From Andreprevotia sp. IGB-42 (GTDB taxonomy: Bacteria > Pseudomonadota > Gammaproteobacteria > Burkholderiales > Chitinibacteraceae), in assembly GCF_009848685.1 (NCBI RefSeq), contig NZ_WXTX01000011.1, positions 1 to 64,000 of the forward strand: 64,000 nucleotides of DNA, read 5' to 3'. A model generated the notes under the pieces. The model saw only the letters and a program-made list of their open reading frames with translations, did no database searches and was not told where the DNA came from. Below are positions 53,971-62,100 of this stretch, one piece after another (the stretch's first letter is position 1; every line of letters begins with the position of its first letter). The position numbers were made by a program, and so were the translations under genes.

Positions 53971-54705
53971 ATGACCACACCCCTTGTGATGATCCACGGC
54001 CTGCTCGGGCCGATTGATTTCTTTGAACCCGCCACGCTGCTGCGCGATATCCCCGTGCACACGCCCGCGCTGCTGGGCTACGGCCACCAGGGCGACGACA
54101 TCAGCACGCCGCTTACCCTGGCCGGCCAAGCCGCGCATGTGGCCCGCTACCTGCAGCAGCAAGTCAACCAGCCCGCCTATGTGCTGGGCCACAGCGTGGG
54201 CGGCGCCATTGCCATGTTGCTGGCCAGCCAATACCCGCACCTGGTGAAAGGCATCATCAGCGTGGAGGGCAACTTTACGCTGAACGATGCCTTCTGGTGC
54301 CGCCGCATCGCCCCGCTGGATGCCGCCACATGGGCAGCCGAATACGCGCAAACCCAGAGCGACCCGGTAGCCTGGCTGGATAAAGGCGGCATCATTGCCG
54401 ATAAGCAGCGCCTGCAGTGGGCCAAAACCATCCTGGCCAACCAGCCCGCCAGCACCGTGCAGGCCATGGCCCAGGCGGTGGTAAAAGAAACTGCCGAGCC
54501 CGCCTTTCTGGAACACATCCGCAAGGTGCTTACGCGCACCCCCGTATGGCTGCTGGCCGGCGAAAAATCCGCCGCCGGCTGGGATGTGCCGGACTGGACC
54601 AGAAAAGCCGCCCGCGCCTCCGCCATCCTGCCCGGTACCGGGCACATGATGATGCTGGAAAAGCCGAAGGAGTTTTGTGGGGCGCTGCGGGGGATGTTGT
54701 ATTGA
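53971..54705 (+). CDS. Alpha/beta-fold hydrolase
   Basis: The 244-residue protein has the hydrolase fold with MIHGLLGPIDFF near the oxyanion hole, the nucleophile elbow LGHSVGGAIAM (Ser in GHSVG) and the final His in ILPGTGHMMMLEKP. The catalytic acid is probably in the LLAGEKSAAGWDV region. GGAG lies upstream of the ATG. Substrate cannot be told; relatives include small-ester hydrolases. Confidence 0.82.
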   Translation: MTTPLVMIHGLLGPIDFFEPATLLRDIPVHTPALLGYGHQGDDISTPLTLAGQAAHVARYLQQQVNQPAYVLGHSVGGAIAMLLASQYPHLVKGIISVEGNFTLNDAFWCRRIAPLDAATWAAEYAQTQSDPVAWLDKGGIIADKQRLQWAKTILANQPASTVQAMAQAVVKETAEPAFLEHIRKVLTRTPVWLLAGEKSAAGWDVPDWTRKAARASAILPGTGHMMMLEKPKEFCGALRGMLY

Positions 54706-54777
54706 GAGGGGCCGGGGCTACGCTCAGGGCACCCGCCGCCATACTTGAATGATCGGTGTTCGCGTGCTGGCCTTGGA

Positions 54778-55077
54778 TCAGCCAAGGTCAGCAGCAAGTC
54801 CCAACAGCTGTCTTTTGCCTTCCGCATTCAGCCGGTGAAACTGCTGCAGCAACTCTGCCTCATCATCACCCACCGCATAAAAATACGCCGCCGGCAGCCC
54901 AAGCTCTGCCGCCAGCTTCTCCACCAGCTCCAAGTCAGGCACCCGCTTGCCCAGCTCGTAGCGATTCATCCGCGCACTGGCAGACGCCGGGTCAATTCCG
55001 ATCCTGATCCCAAGCTGCTCCTGCGATAGCTTTGCACGCAACCGCGCTTCCCTGAGTCTTTTGCTCAATGTGGACAT
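54778..55077 (-). CDS. Xre-family transcriptional regulator
   Basis: The 99-residue protein has an HTH_3 domain at the N-terminus: STLSKRLREARLRAKLSQEQ, then LGIRIGIDPASASARMNRYE. The C-terminal part (LGLPAAYFYAVGDDEAELLQ) resembles the dimerisation arm of small Xre regulators. A longer start at 55131 lies within a palindrome and lacks a ribosome site. It is divergent from the next gene and probably binds the palindrome at 55130-55150, repressing both. Confidence 0.82.
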   Translation of the reverse strand: MSTLSKRLREARLRAKLSQEQLGIRIGIDPASASARMNRYELGKRVPDLELVEKLAAELGLPAAYFYAVGDDEAELLQQFHRLNAEGKRQLLGLAADLG

Positions 55078-55129
55078 AGTGTTCTTCGGAACTTGAAGAA
55101 CAAGATCGTCCGGCGTTATGCTTTGCTGC

Positions 55130-55150
55130 ATACTACCAATTTGGTAGTAT
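55130..55150. promoter_or_regulatory. Perfect palindromic operator
   Basis: ATACTACCAA and TTGGTAGTAT are exact inverse complements with one base between. The site lies between the Xre gene and the divergent gene at 55193, where the regulator would bind. The 10-mer TTTGGTAGTA also occurs at 63481-63490, upstream of the DUF262 gene. Confidence 0.75.
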
Positions 55151-55192
55151 TTGAGCCAAGATAGATGAACGCTCCTTCACGAGGGAAAGGTC

Positions 55193-55579
55193 ATGATCAA
55201 GTTCGGGATTTATAGCAAGCTGCGCCGGTTGATTCCTGATCTGGCAGAGATGCGTGCACCCCGTAATTTGGTTGCACCTAGTGGAACGGCGTTTAGTGTG
55301 GAGCTCCTGTTTACCCAAGCAAACAAAGGGCAACTGGTGGTGCGCAGCGCGGGCGGACCGGTAGGGGAACGACCGGGCGTTACTATGATTCTGACAGTGG
55401 ATTTCGCAAGTCATACCGCGCTAGCTGCTGCGTACCAAGATGGTTTCGGCTACCGCCGCGTACAACCTGATGATCACTCGGTGACTAACCAAGCTACGGC
55501 AGATGGGCTAAATCTTTTTCTAGATCAGTGGTTAAGTGACCTGTTAGTTAGCAGCTACACGCAATCGACGTCCAAGTAA
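55193..55579 (+). CDS. Small protein of unknown function next to Xre regulator
   Basis: The 128-residue product starts at ATG 55193 with GAAAGG upstream and reads MIKFGIYSKLRRLIPDLAEM. I recognise no domain. It is predicted soluble, with a beta-strand-rich centre (LLFTQANKGQLVVRSAGG). It lies directly behind the palindrome and is likely controlled by the Xre protein. It could be an accessory of the mobile or defence island. Confidence 0.55.
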   Translation: MIKFGIYSKLRRLIPDLAEMRAPRNLVAPSGTAFSVELLFTQANKGQLVVRSAGGPVGERPGVTMILTVDFASHTALAAAYQDGFGYRRVQPDDHSVTNQATADGLNLFLDQWLSDLLVSSYTQSTSK

Positions 55580-56062
55580 CTGCTGCCTCTGCAAAAGCGC
55601 TTTACCCTCAAGTAGCGCCGATTCGCACGCATGCAGCATAGGATTTCATCACCTGTTACCGTGGCATTGATTCCAATCAGATGGCCCTTACTCCCCGTAC
55701 TCTAAGGCTGAAGCAGATCTAAGGCGAAACCGGCCAAATGACGCAACTTGGGATCTAGGTCAGTTCTCCCATCGAAAACTACCTCGGTAGCCAGCAGGTA
55801 AGAGAAATGCGTTTGCTATCTTGCCGAGCGCGGCAGTGACGAGTGACGCTAGGCGCTCGCAGGGCCAATGTCGTTACGCTCACTAAGCCGTAGCGCCTAT
55901 TTAGAGCAAGCTCAATGGCATTGAGGCGCAGCGTTCAAAGTTCACGCAGTTGTTTAAGTGGGCTTTTGAGATTGAAATTTTTGTTTTCAATCAATGTGTT
56001 GTGAGCATTTCTTGTATTCCTTTCAAACATAAGAGGCTAAACCAGGGCTGATGGTAACCACT
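55580..56062. other. Gene-free stretch of lower GC, left flank of the defence operon
   Basis: About 480 bases without a convincing ORF on either strand. Composition is more AT-rich than the core genome. No insertion sequence, integrase, tRNA or direct repeat is visible, so the exact island boundary cannot be placed. Confidence 0.45.
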
Positions 56063-56083
56063 AACTGGTGAATGCCACCAGTT
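56063..56083. promoter_or_regulatory. Inverted repeat before the DUF4007 gene
   Basis: AACTGGTG and CACCAGTT pair exactly with loop AATGC. TATAAT follows at 56097-56102, only six bases before the ATG at 56109. The repeat may be an operator, and if TATAAT is the real -10, the mRNA would be nearly leaderless. Confidence 0.5.
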
Positions 56084-56108
56084 GGGAGATTGGCCTTATA
56101 ATCATGCT

Positions 56109-57026
56109 ATGACTACCCAAGTACGCTCAGGGGTTCCTGCCCACTTCTCAGGACACGAGACCTTCCCACTTCGTCAGATCTGGCTGAAAAAGGTCTTTAA
56201 TCGCGCCGATCCTAGCGGGAAAATCCTCAAAACTGCCTTTGCGGACGCTGATGCCATTGCCAAGTTCGGTGTTGGCAAGAACATGGTTGCTTCCATGAAA
56301 CATTGGGCTTTGGCCTGCGGAATTCTTGAGGAAGATGGCTCGGATGGGTTCCAAGTAAACGAGCTAGCTGCCGAGATCTTGCGAGATGATGGATTGGATC
56401 CTTACGCAGAAAACCCAGCGACCGCGTGGCTCGTGCATTGGCAGCTAGCGGGTCGATGCATTCGGTCCACGACGTGGTATTGGCTGTTCAATCACGTATC
56501 AGCCCCCATGTTCTCTCGCGCAGACCTGGAAGATACGCTGAATGATTATGCTTGGAAGCTGGACCCCAAGCATCGTTTGTCGAAAATGACGATTTCCAGA
56601 GACTTGGAAGTATGCATTCGAAGCTATGCGCCGCGTATGGCCGGAGGATCCCCGGAAGATTTCGCCGAGCCTCTCTTGGGAGAACTCGGCTTACTTCAAG
56701 AGGTTTACAAGGGTCACTATGCTTTTCGCCGGGGACCCAAGTCATCGTTGCATGAAGGTGTTTTCGCCTACGCGCTTATTGATTTCTGGAACCGTTTTGC
56801 TTCAGGGCAAAGCTCGCTTGCGTTTGAAACGATTGCTTATGAAGAAGGCTCTCCGGGGCGCGTGTTTAAGCTCGACGAGGAATCGATTGCTCAAAAACTG
56901 ATTGCCCTTTCGGATTTCACTGGCCGGAAACTTGAGTGGACTGATTCGGGTGGTCTTCGCCAAGTCCATCGCAAAGAGCTGTCCAAGGAAGACATTAAGA
57001 ATTTGATTAGGCACGCATATGACTGA
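56109..57026 (+). CDS. sspB: DUF4007 protein, SspB-like
   Basis: The 305-residue protein starts MTTQVRSGVPAHFSGHETFP with the DUF4007 N-terminal block FPLRQIWLKKVF and KFGVGKNMVASMKHWA. In SspABCD phosphorothioation systems the DUF4007-type protein SspB nicks DNA so that sulfur can be inserted. The gene overlaps the ATPase gene by eight bases and is followed by the SspD-like gene, the same set as in Ssp. The SspB name is inferred from family and context. Confidence 0.72.
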   Translation: MTTQVRSGVPAHFSGHETFPLRQIWLKKVFNRADPSGKILKTAFADADAIAKFGVGKNMVASMKHWALACGILEEDGSDGFQVNELAAEILRDDGLDPYAENPATAWLVHWQLAGRCIRSTTWYWLFNHVSAPMFSRADLEDTLNDYAWKLDPKHRLSKMTISRDLEVCIRSYAPRMAGGSPEDFAEPLLGELGLLQEVYKGHYAFRRGPKSSLHEGVFAYALIDFWNRFASGQSSLAFETIAYEEGSPGRVFKLDEESIAQKLIALSDFTGRKLEWTDSGGLRQVHRKELSKEDIKNLIRHAYD

Positions 57027-60000
57027 CCAGAAGCAACAGACGCTGGCAGACGTTGTCCAGATTTCGCGCCAATATCAGCGCTCTATCCGCATTGATGCCG
57101 ACATAGGCCGGGCGGATGCCTTATCCGGCTACATTTGTCATGGTACTGCGACTGCCGTGATCGATGGCCTATGCAATCAACTTGCGAACACCAATCAGCG
57201 TTGCTTCACATGGACCGGCCCGTTTGGCGGTGGCAAGAGCTCGCTCGCGATCGGCTTGGCGAGCGCGTTGCATCCCGACGAAGACCTTCGCGCGAAGGCC
57301 CGCCAAGTCCTGCGACTGGATTCCAAGTCAACTTTTGATACCGCTTTCCCGGTCCAGACGGGCTGGTTGATCGTCCCGACGGTGGGGCGCCGAAGTAGCG
57401 TCGTTACTGAACTCTCTGCCGCATTATGTCGTGCGCAGGGCAAGGCGATCGATAACTCTAAAGAGCTCAGTGCGCAACGTCTCATCGCTGAATTGCTTGA
57501 GCAGGCCAAGAGCCGCCCACATGACGGCGTGCTAGTGTTGATTGATGAGATGGGCAAATTCTTGGAGGCCTCGGCCCTTGGCTTGGGAGATGATGTCTAT
57601 TTCTTCCAAGAGCTGGCCGAAGCCGCAGCGCGTTCTGAAGGACGGCTTGTGGTCATTGGCGTGCTACATCAGTCTTTCGCGCAGTATTCGGCCCGCTTGG
57701 GTATCGATACTCGTGACGATTGGGCAAAGGTGCAAGGGCGTTATGCCGACTTGCCCTTCGTGGCCGCAAGCGATGAAGTTGTCGAACTGATTGGCCGCGC
57801 AATCGAAACGGACGAGCGCCCGCTTGAGATGCGAGACGCATCCAAGATCATCGCGGATGCAATCCGGTCTCGCCGGCCTGCTGTCGGGACAAACTTTGCC
57901 ACGGCATTGGAGGCTTGCTGGCCATTGCATCCGGCCATGGCTGCCCTGTTAGGGCCAATCTCCAAGCGGCAGTTCGGGCAGAACGAGCGTAGCACGTTTG
58001 GGTTCTTGTCTTCGGTGGAGCCTCATGGCTTCCACTCATATTTGAATTCGACGCTTAAGAGTGAAGCAAGTTGGTACCGCCCGAGTGACTATTGGGACTA
58101 CCTGCGTTCGAACCTGGAACCGGCAATTCTTGCTTCTGCCGATGGGCATCGCTGGTCCCAAGCAGTTGAAGCGGTCGAGCGCGCAGAGGCCAAAACCGGC
58201 GACTCACTTTTGGTGGCGCTTATTAAGAACATCGCAGTCATTGACCTGTTCCGCAACGGATCAGGCTTGGCCGCCGATGCCTTCGTTCTTGGCTCGCTCT
58301 TCCTTGATCAAGAGAGAGAAGAGCTCGATGCCGCACTTCAAAAACTGCGCTCGCTGAAAGTTGTTCTCTACAAGAGCTATACCGGCGCCTGGTCGGTATT
58401 TGAGGGCAGCGATTTCAATATTGATGCGGCTATTACACAAGCTATGGCTGCATCTTCGGGTATCGATTATGGCCGTCTAGCCCAGCTTATGAGCCTGCAT
58501 CCTGTGGTAGCCAAACGGCATTACCATCAGACTGGCACCATGCGTTGGATGGAACTCTCGCTATGCAGTATCGAGGAGGCGGAGAAGATCGCAGCCAAGT
58601 TCCAGCCCAAGAACGGCGAGTTTGGTGCGTTCATCCTTGCATTGCCTGGCAAAGGAGAGAGTCAGCAGGCATCGCAGCTGCGCGCTCGGGCTTGCTCCAA
58701 ACTTCGCCCATGGCCAGTGATAGTTGGCATTCCTTCCAATCATGCTCGCATCGCCGAGCTTTCTGCTGAGCTGGTCGCTTTGGAGCAAGTAAAAGACAGT
58801 CACGAAATTACCGGAGATTCTGTGGCCCGGCGCGAAGTACATGCGCGACTGGTCGCCACTCGAACCAATTTGGAGTATCAACTCCAAACTGCGGCATCGC
58901 AGGCACAGTGGCAGGATGGATCGGATGAGATTGTTGTGCAGGGCTCAAAGCTCTCTCCAATTGCCTCACGCCTTGCAAGTGAGTTGTTCATTAGTTCGCC
59001 ACCCATTTGGAGCGAGTTGGTAAACCGAGATAGCGTGTCGAGCAACAGCGTAAAAGCTCGACGTGAGTTGCTGCATGCAATGATTAATGCTGAGGGTCAG
59101 GAGGTACTGGGCTTCGAGGGATTTCCCGCTGAACGTGGACTTTACGAGACTTTGCTGAACAGTACGGGTTTGTATCGTAAAGGCGCCTCTGGTGCATGGC
59201 GTTTCACGCCGCCAGGCGACGGTTCTGCGGCAGGATTTGAAGATCTATGGAATGCGACGAGATCCCTGTTTTCGAATGCCAATGCTCGGATTGGAGCAAA
59301 TGAGATCTACGCGCTGTGGAGCCTGCCGCCTTTCGGTGTAAAGCTGGGGGTGCAACCTGTCGTCTTTGCTGCTTTTTTGTTGGCTCATAAGGCCAACGTC
59401 GCCGTTTACAAGGACGGCATGTTTATTCCGAGGCTCACCGATTTCGACATTGACGAGTGCTTGCAGGATCCCCGTCGCTTCTCATTGCGCTGGGTCACGA
59501 TTGATGAAGATAAGAGCCACATCCTTCAAGGTATCTCCAAGCTCTTGGCCGAAGTCGGAGAGAAAACCGAAGCGGCAGACCCCCTTGAGGCTGCTCGTGG
59601 GCTAGTGGCGATGGTGTTCAATCTGCCGGAGTGGTCGCGAAGGACTGCTCGGCTGGGACAAACAGCCAAGGACATACGTGACCTGCTGTTAAAGGCCAGC
59701 GACCCCCACAAGGTTTTGTTTGTAGATTTGGCTTCATTGTTGAATGTTCCCAATGGCAAGGCCTACGTCAAGGCCTTGCGTGCGCCGCTGCAAGAGCTTG
59801 CAGGTGCCTATGACAAGATGCTGGCCGAAGTCGAGGCCAAGATGTTCGAAGCACTCGATACAAGTCGTGATGATCTTGCTGCTCTGCGTGAGCGAGCTAA
59901 ATCCGTATCGGGTATTTCGGGTGATCTACGCCTTGATGCATTTGCGACACGCTTGGCCAACTTCGACGGCAGCAGGGCTTCACTTGAGGGCATTCTGAGT

Positions 60001-60354
60001 TTGGCGGCTGAAAAGCCGCCACGAGATTGGGTCGACCGCCACATTAACGCTGCAATTTTGGAGCTAGCCAAATTCGCTCGGCGTTTCCGCGAGGCAGAAG
60101 CATTCGTGGCGGTTCAGGGGCGTCAAGCACACAGTGAAGCTATTGCCGTTGTCATCGGAGCAGGGGCGGATACAAAGACAATTTCGCGGTCGTTCGCGAT
60201 ATCTGATCGCTACCATGAGATGGTGGAGACCAAAGCCGACCAGATCGCTTCAATGCTGGATGCTGAAGGGTTAGAAACAGAAGTCCTACTAGCGATCCTG
60301 GCCAAGGTGGGGATGAAGTTAGCGTCTATCGATAAGGAGGCTACAGATGACTGA
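57019..60354 (+). CDS. sspC: Large P-loop ATPase, SspC-like
   Basis: The 1111-residue protein has an N-terminal ATPase domain with Walker A GPFGGGKSS (residues 67-75) and Walker B VLVLIDEMGKFLEA (Asp176 region). A second half is helical, with a long helical tail. This resembles the big DNA-acting ATPases of Ssp/Dnd and BREX systems. It overlaps sspB and the next gene by eight bases each, so the three are translated together. Confidence 0.72.
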   Translation: MTDQKQQTLADVVQISRQYQRSIRIDADIGRADALSGYICHGTATAVIDGLCNQLANTNQRCFTWTGPFGGGKSSLAIGLASALHPDEDLRAKARQVLRLDSKSTFDTAFPVQTGWLIVPTVGRRSSVVTELSAALCRAQGKAIDNSKELSAQRLIAELLEQAKSRPHDGVLVLIDEMGKFLEASALGLGDDVYFFQELAEAAARSEGRLVVIGVLHQSFAQYSARLGIDTRDDWAKVQGRYADLPFVAASDEVVELIGRAIETDERPLEMRDASKIIADAIRSRRPAVGTNFATALEACWPLHPAMAALLGPISKRQFGQNERSTFGFLSSVEPHGFHSYLNSTLKSEASWYRPSDYWDYLRSNLEPAILASADGHRWSQAVEAVERAEAKTGDSLLVALIKNIAVIDLFRNGSGLAADAFVLGSLFLDQEREELDAALQKLRSLKVVLYKSYTGAWSVFEGSDFNIDAAITQAMAASSGIDYGRLAQLMSLHPVVAKRHYHQTGTMRWMELSLCSIEEAEKIAAKFQPKNGEFGAFILALPGKGESQQASQLRARACSKLRPWPVIVGIPSNHARIAELSAELVALEQVKDSHEITGDSVARREVHARLVATRTNLEYQLQTAASQAQWQDGSDEIVVQGSKLSPIASRLASELFISSPPIWSELVNRDSVSSNSVKARRELLHAMINAEGQEVLGFEGFPAERGLYETLLNSTGLYRKGASGAWRFTPPGDGSAAGFEDLWNATRSLFSNANARIGANEIYALWSLPPFGVKLGVQPVVFAAFLLAHKANVAVYKDGMFIPRLTDFDIDECLQDPRRFSLRWVTIDEDKSHILQGISKLLAEVGEKTEAADPLEAARGLVAMVFNLPEWSRRTARLGQTAKDIRDLLLKASDPHKVLFVDLASLLNVPNGKAYVKALRAPLQELAGAYDKMLAEVEAKMFEALDTSRDDLAALRERAKSVSGISGDLRLDAFATRLANFDGSRASLEGILSLAAEKPPRDWVDRHINAAILELAKFARRFREAEAFVAVQGRQAHSEAIAVVIGAGADTKTISRSFAISDRYHEMVETKADQIASMLDAEGLETEVLLAILAKVGMKLASIDKEATDD

Positions 60355-61189
60355 GCGGCACGTTCTCGGTATCTCCGGTGGGAAAGACAGTGCCGCACTG
60401 GCTGTCTACATGCGCGACCGCCACCCTGAGCTAGACATCGAATACTTCTTTACCGACACCGGTGAGGAGCTTCCCGAGGTTGAGGAGTTCCTTGGGAAGC
60501 TGGAAGGCTTCCTTGGAAAAACGATCGCTCGGCTCAATCCCAAACGGACTTTCAACTTCTGGTTGCGTCAGTACAATCATTTCTTACCCAATCCTAATTC
60601 GCGTTGGTGTACCCGGCAGTTGAAGCTAGCGCCATTCGAGGAGTGGGTTAGACCTATGCTGGCTGCCGGCGACACGGTCACCTCATATGTTGCCATTCGA
60701 GCCGATGAGGATTACCGCGAAGGTTATGCAGCTAAGGCTGAAAACCTGTTTGTTAAGCTGCCCTTCCGCGAGGCTGGCATCGACAAAGCTGGCGTCATCG
60801 ATATCTTGGAAAACTCCGGAGTCGGCTACCCGAAATATTACGAGTGGCGCTCACGTAGCGGTTGCACCTTCTGTTTTTTCCAGCAAAAAATCGAATGGGT
60901 GCGTCTTAGAGAGAGGCATCCAGAAGCCTACGAGGCTGCCAAGGCTTTGGAGAAGGATGCTTTGGAGCACGGCTCACCCTTTACTTGGTCTAAGGGCGAG
61001 TCGCTCTCTGATATGGAGAAGCCGGAGCGTGTCGCGGAGATCGAGTCCGAATACGAGATCCGTCGAGTCCGGATGCGCAAGGCGATCCCTATTAATCCGC
61101 TACGGCCCGTTAAGTCCTCTCCCGAGGATATTGATGATGTTTACGGTGTGGACGAAGGCAATGGCTCCTGCGCCGTTTGCCACAAGTAG
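60347..61189 (+). CDS. sspD: DndC/SspD-like sulfur transfer enzyme (PAPS-reductase fold)
   Basis: The 280-residue protein has the PP-loop SGGKDSAAL (residues 10-18), FFTDTGEELPEV, and Cys88 in RWCTRQLK, then a Cys pair at 173/176 (SGCTFCFF) and a C-terminal CAVC pair. These could ligate an Fe-S cluster as in DndC. The family adenylates DNA phosphate oxygen before sulfur exchange. It overlaps sspC by eight bases and ends five bases before the convergent kinase gene. Confidence 0.82.
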   Translation: MTERHVLGISGGKDSAALAVYMRDRHPELDIEYFFTDTGEELPEVEEFLGKLEGFLGKTIARLNPKRTFNFWLRQYNHFLPNPNSRWCTRQLKLAPFEEWVRPMLAAGDTVTSYVAIRADEDYREGYAAKAENLFVKLPFREAGIDKAGVIDILENSGVGYPKYYEWRSRSGCTFCFFQQKIEWVRLRERHPEAYEAAKALEKDALEHGSPFTWSKGESLSDMEKPERVAEIESEYEIRRVRMRKAIPINPLRPVKSSPEDIDDVYGVDEGNGSCAVCHK

Positions 61190-61194
61190 ACACG

Positions 61195-62082
61195 CTATCT
61201 GATGATCGCTGCCTCCAGCGCGGCATTGAATTCTGCACTGGTCCGATAACGGTTCAGGTTGTTGTGCAACAGCGCCCTTTCCATGACGGGATAGAGCTCC
61301 GCAGGACCTCGCCAGTCTGTATCGCGGACGATGCCAGTTGGATGCCTGCCACTCGTGGCATACCAGAAAACGGAAGCCAACTGGAAAACATCCGATGTTT
61401 GGCCGATCGCATCTGAGCAGCCTAAATTCTTGTTGAACGCCTCAGGCGACATCCACTGCGCAGGGCCGATCCTCTCGTCCATGCGTGATAGGTCAGGTCC
61501 TCCCTCATGCAGATCGCACAGGCCAAAGTCACTGATTGCCCACGCATTGCCAACAACCAAAATGTTCTCGGGCTTGATGTCTCGGTGCAGAGCCTTCTCG
61601 TTGATTTTCACCAACGCCTTGGAGAGACCGAGGAACTGTGCGAGGTAGGTCGCAGGCGGAATTTTATGAGGAGTCTTGGCGTGCTTGCCCAAGTCTTCGG
61701 ATGCCTTCATGAGGATGACGAAGGGCACGTCTTCGACCTCGCCATGTCGCTGCGACACGACCCGGCCGCGCCGCATGGTCCGCTCCATCCTCGGCCCTGA
61801 GGCAACGCCGGTGGCGACAAATCGAATGATGTGCGGGTCATCGAAGCCGCGAAGCAGCTCGACCTCGCGCTGGAACCGCTCACGGCGACGCTGCCGCAAC
61901 TCAAGTTGAAACTTCACTGCGTAACTGTCTCCTGAGAGCCTCTCATTGCACTCATGAACGACGGCATTGCCTCCCGCCGCGATACGCTCGCCGACGATGT
62001 AAACCTTGCCATCATCTCCTGTGATGCGGTCATCGATCGTGTAGCCGCTGCTGGGATTCCTAAAGAGTTCGATTTGGCTCAT
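61195..62082 (-). CDS. Serine/threonine protein kinase of the defence island
   Basis: The 295-residue cytoplasmic Hanks-type kinase has the Gly loop ERIAAGGNAVVHE, Lys57 (YAVKF), the catalytic loop HRDIKPEN (from His166), DFG at 185-187 and a substrate-binding segment GPAQWMSPEAF. All catalytic residues are present, so it should be active. No membrane segment or sensor domain is present. It is 18 bases after the DUF262 gene and convergent with sspD, so it belongs to the sensor/effector operon of the Ssp-like system. Confidence 0.88.
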   Translation of the reverse strand: MSQIELFRNPSSGYTIDDRITGDDGKVYIVGERIAAGGNAVVHECNERLSGDSYAVKFQLELRQRRRERFQREVELLRGFDDPHIIRFVATGVASGPRMERTMRRGRVVSQRHGEVEDVPFVILMKASEDLGKHAKTPHKIPPATYLAQFLGLSKALVKINEKALHRDIKPENILVVGNAWAISDFGLCDLHEGGPDLSRMDERIGPAQWMSPEAFNKNLGCSDAIGQTSDVFQLASVFWYATSGRHPTGIVRDTDWRGPAELYPVMERALLHNNLNRYRTSAEFNAALEAAIIR

Positions 62083-62100
62083 GGCTGGGCCTTTATCGAC

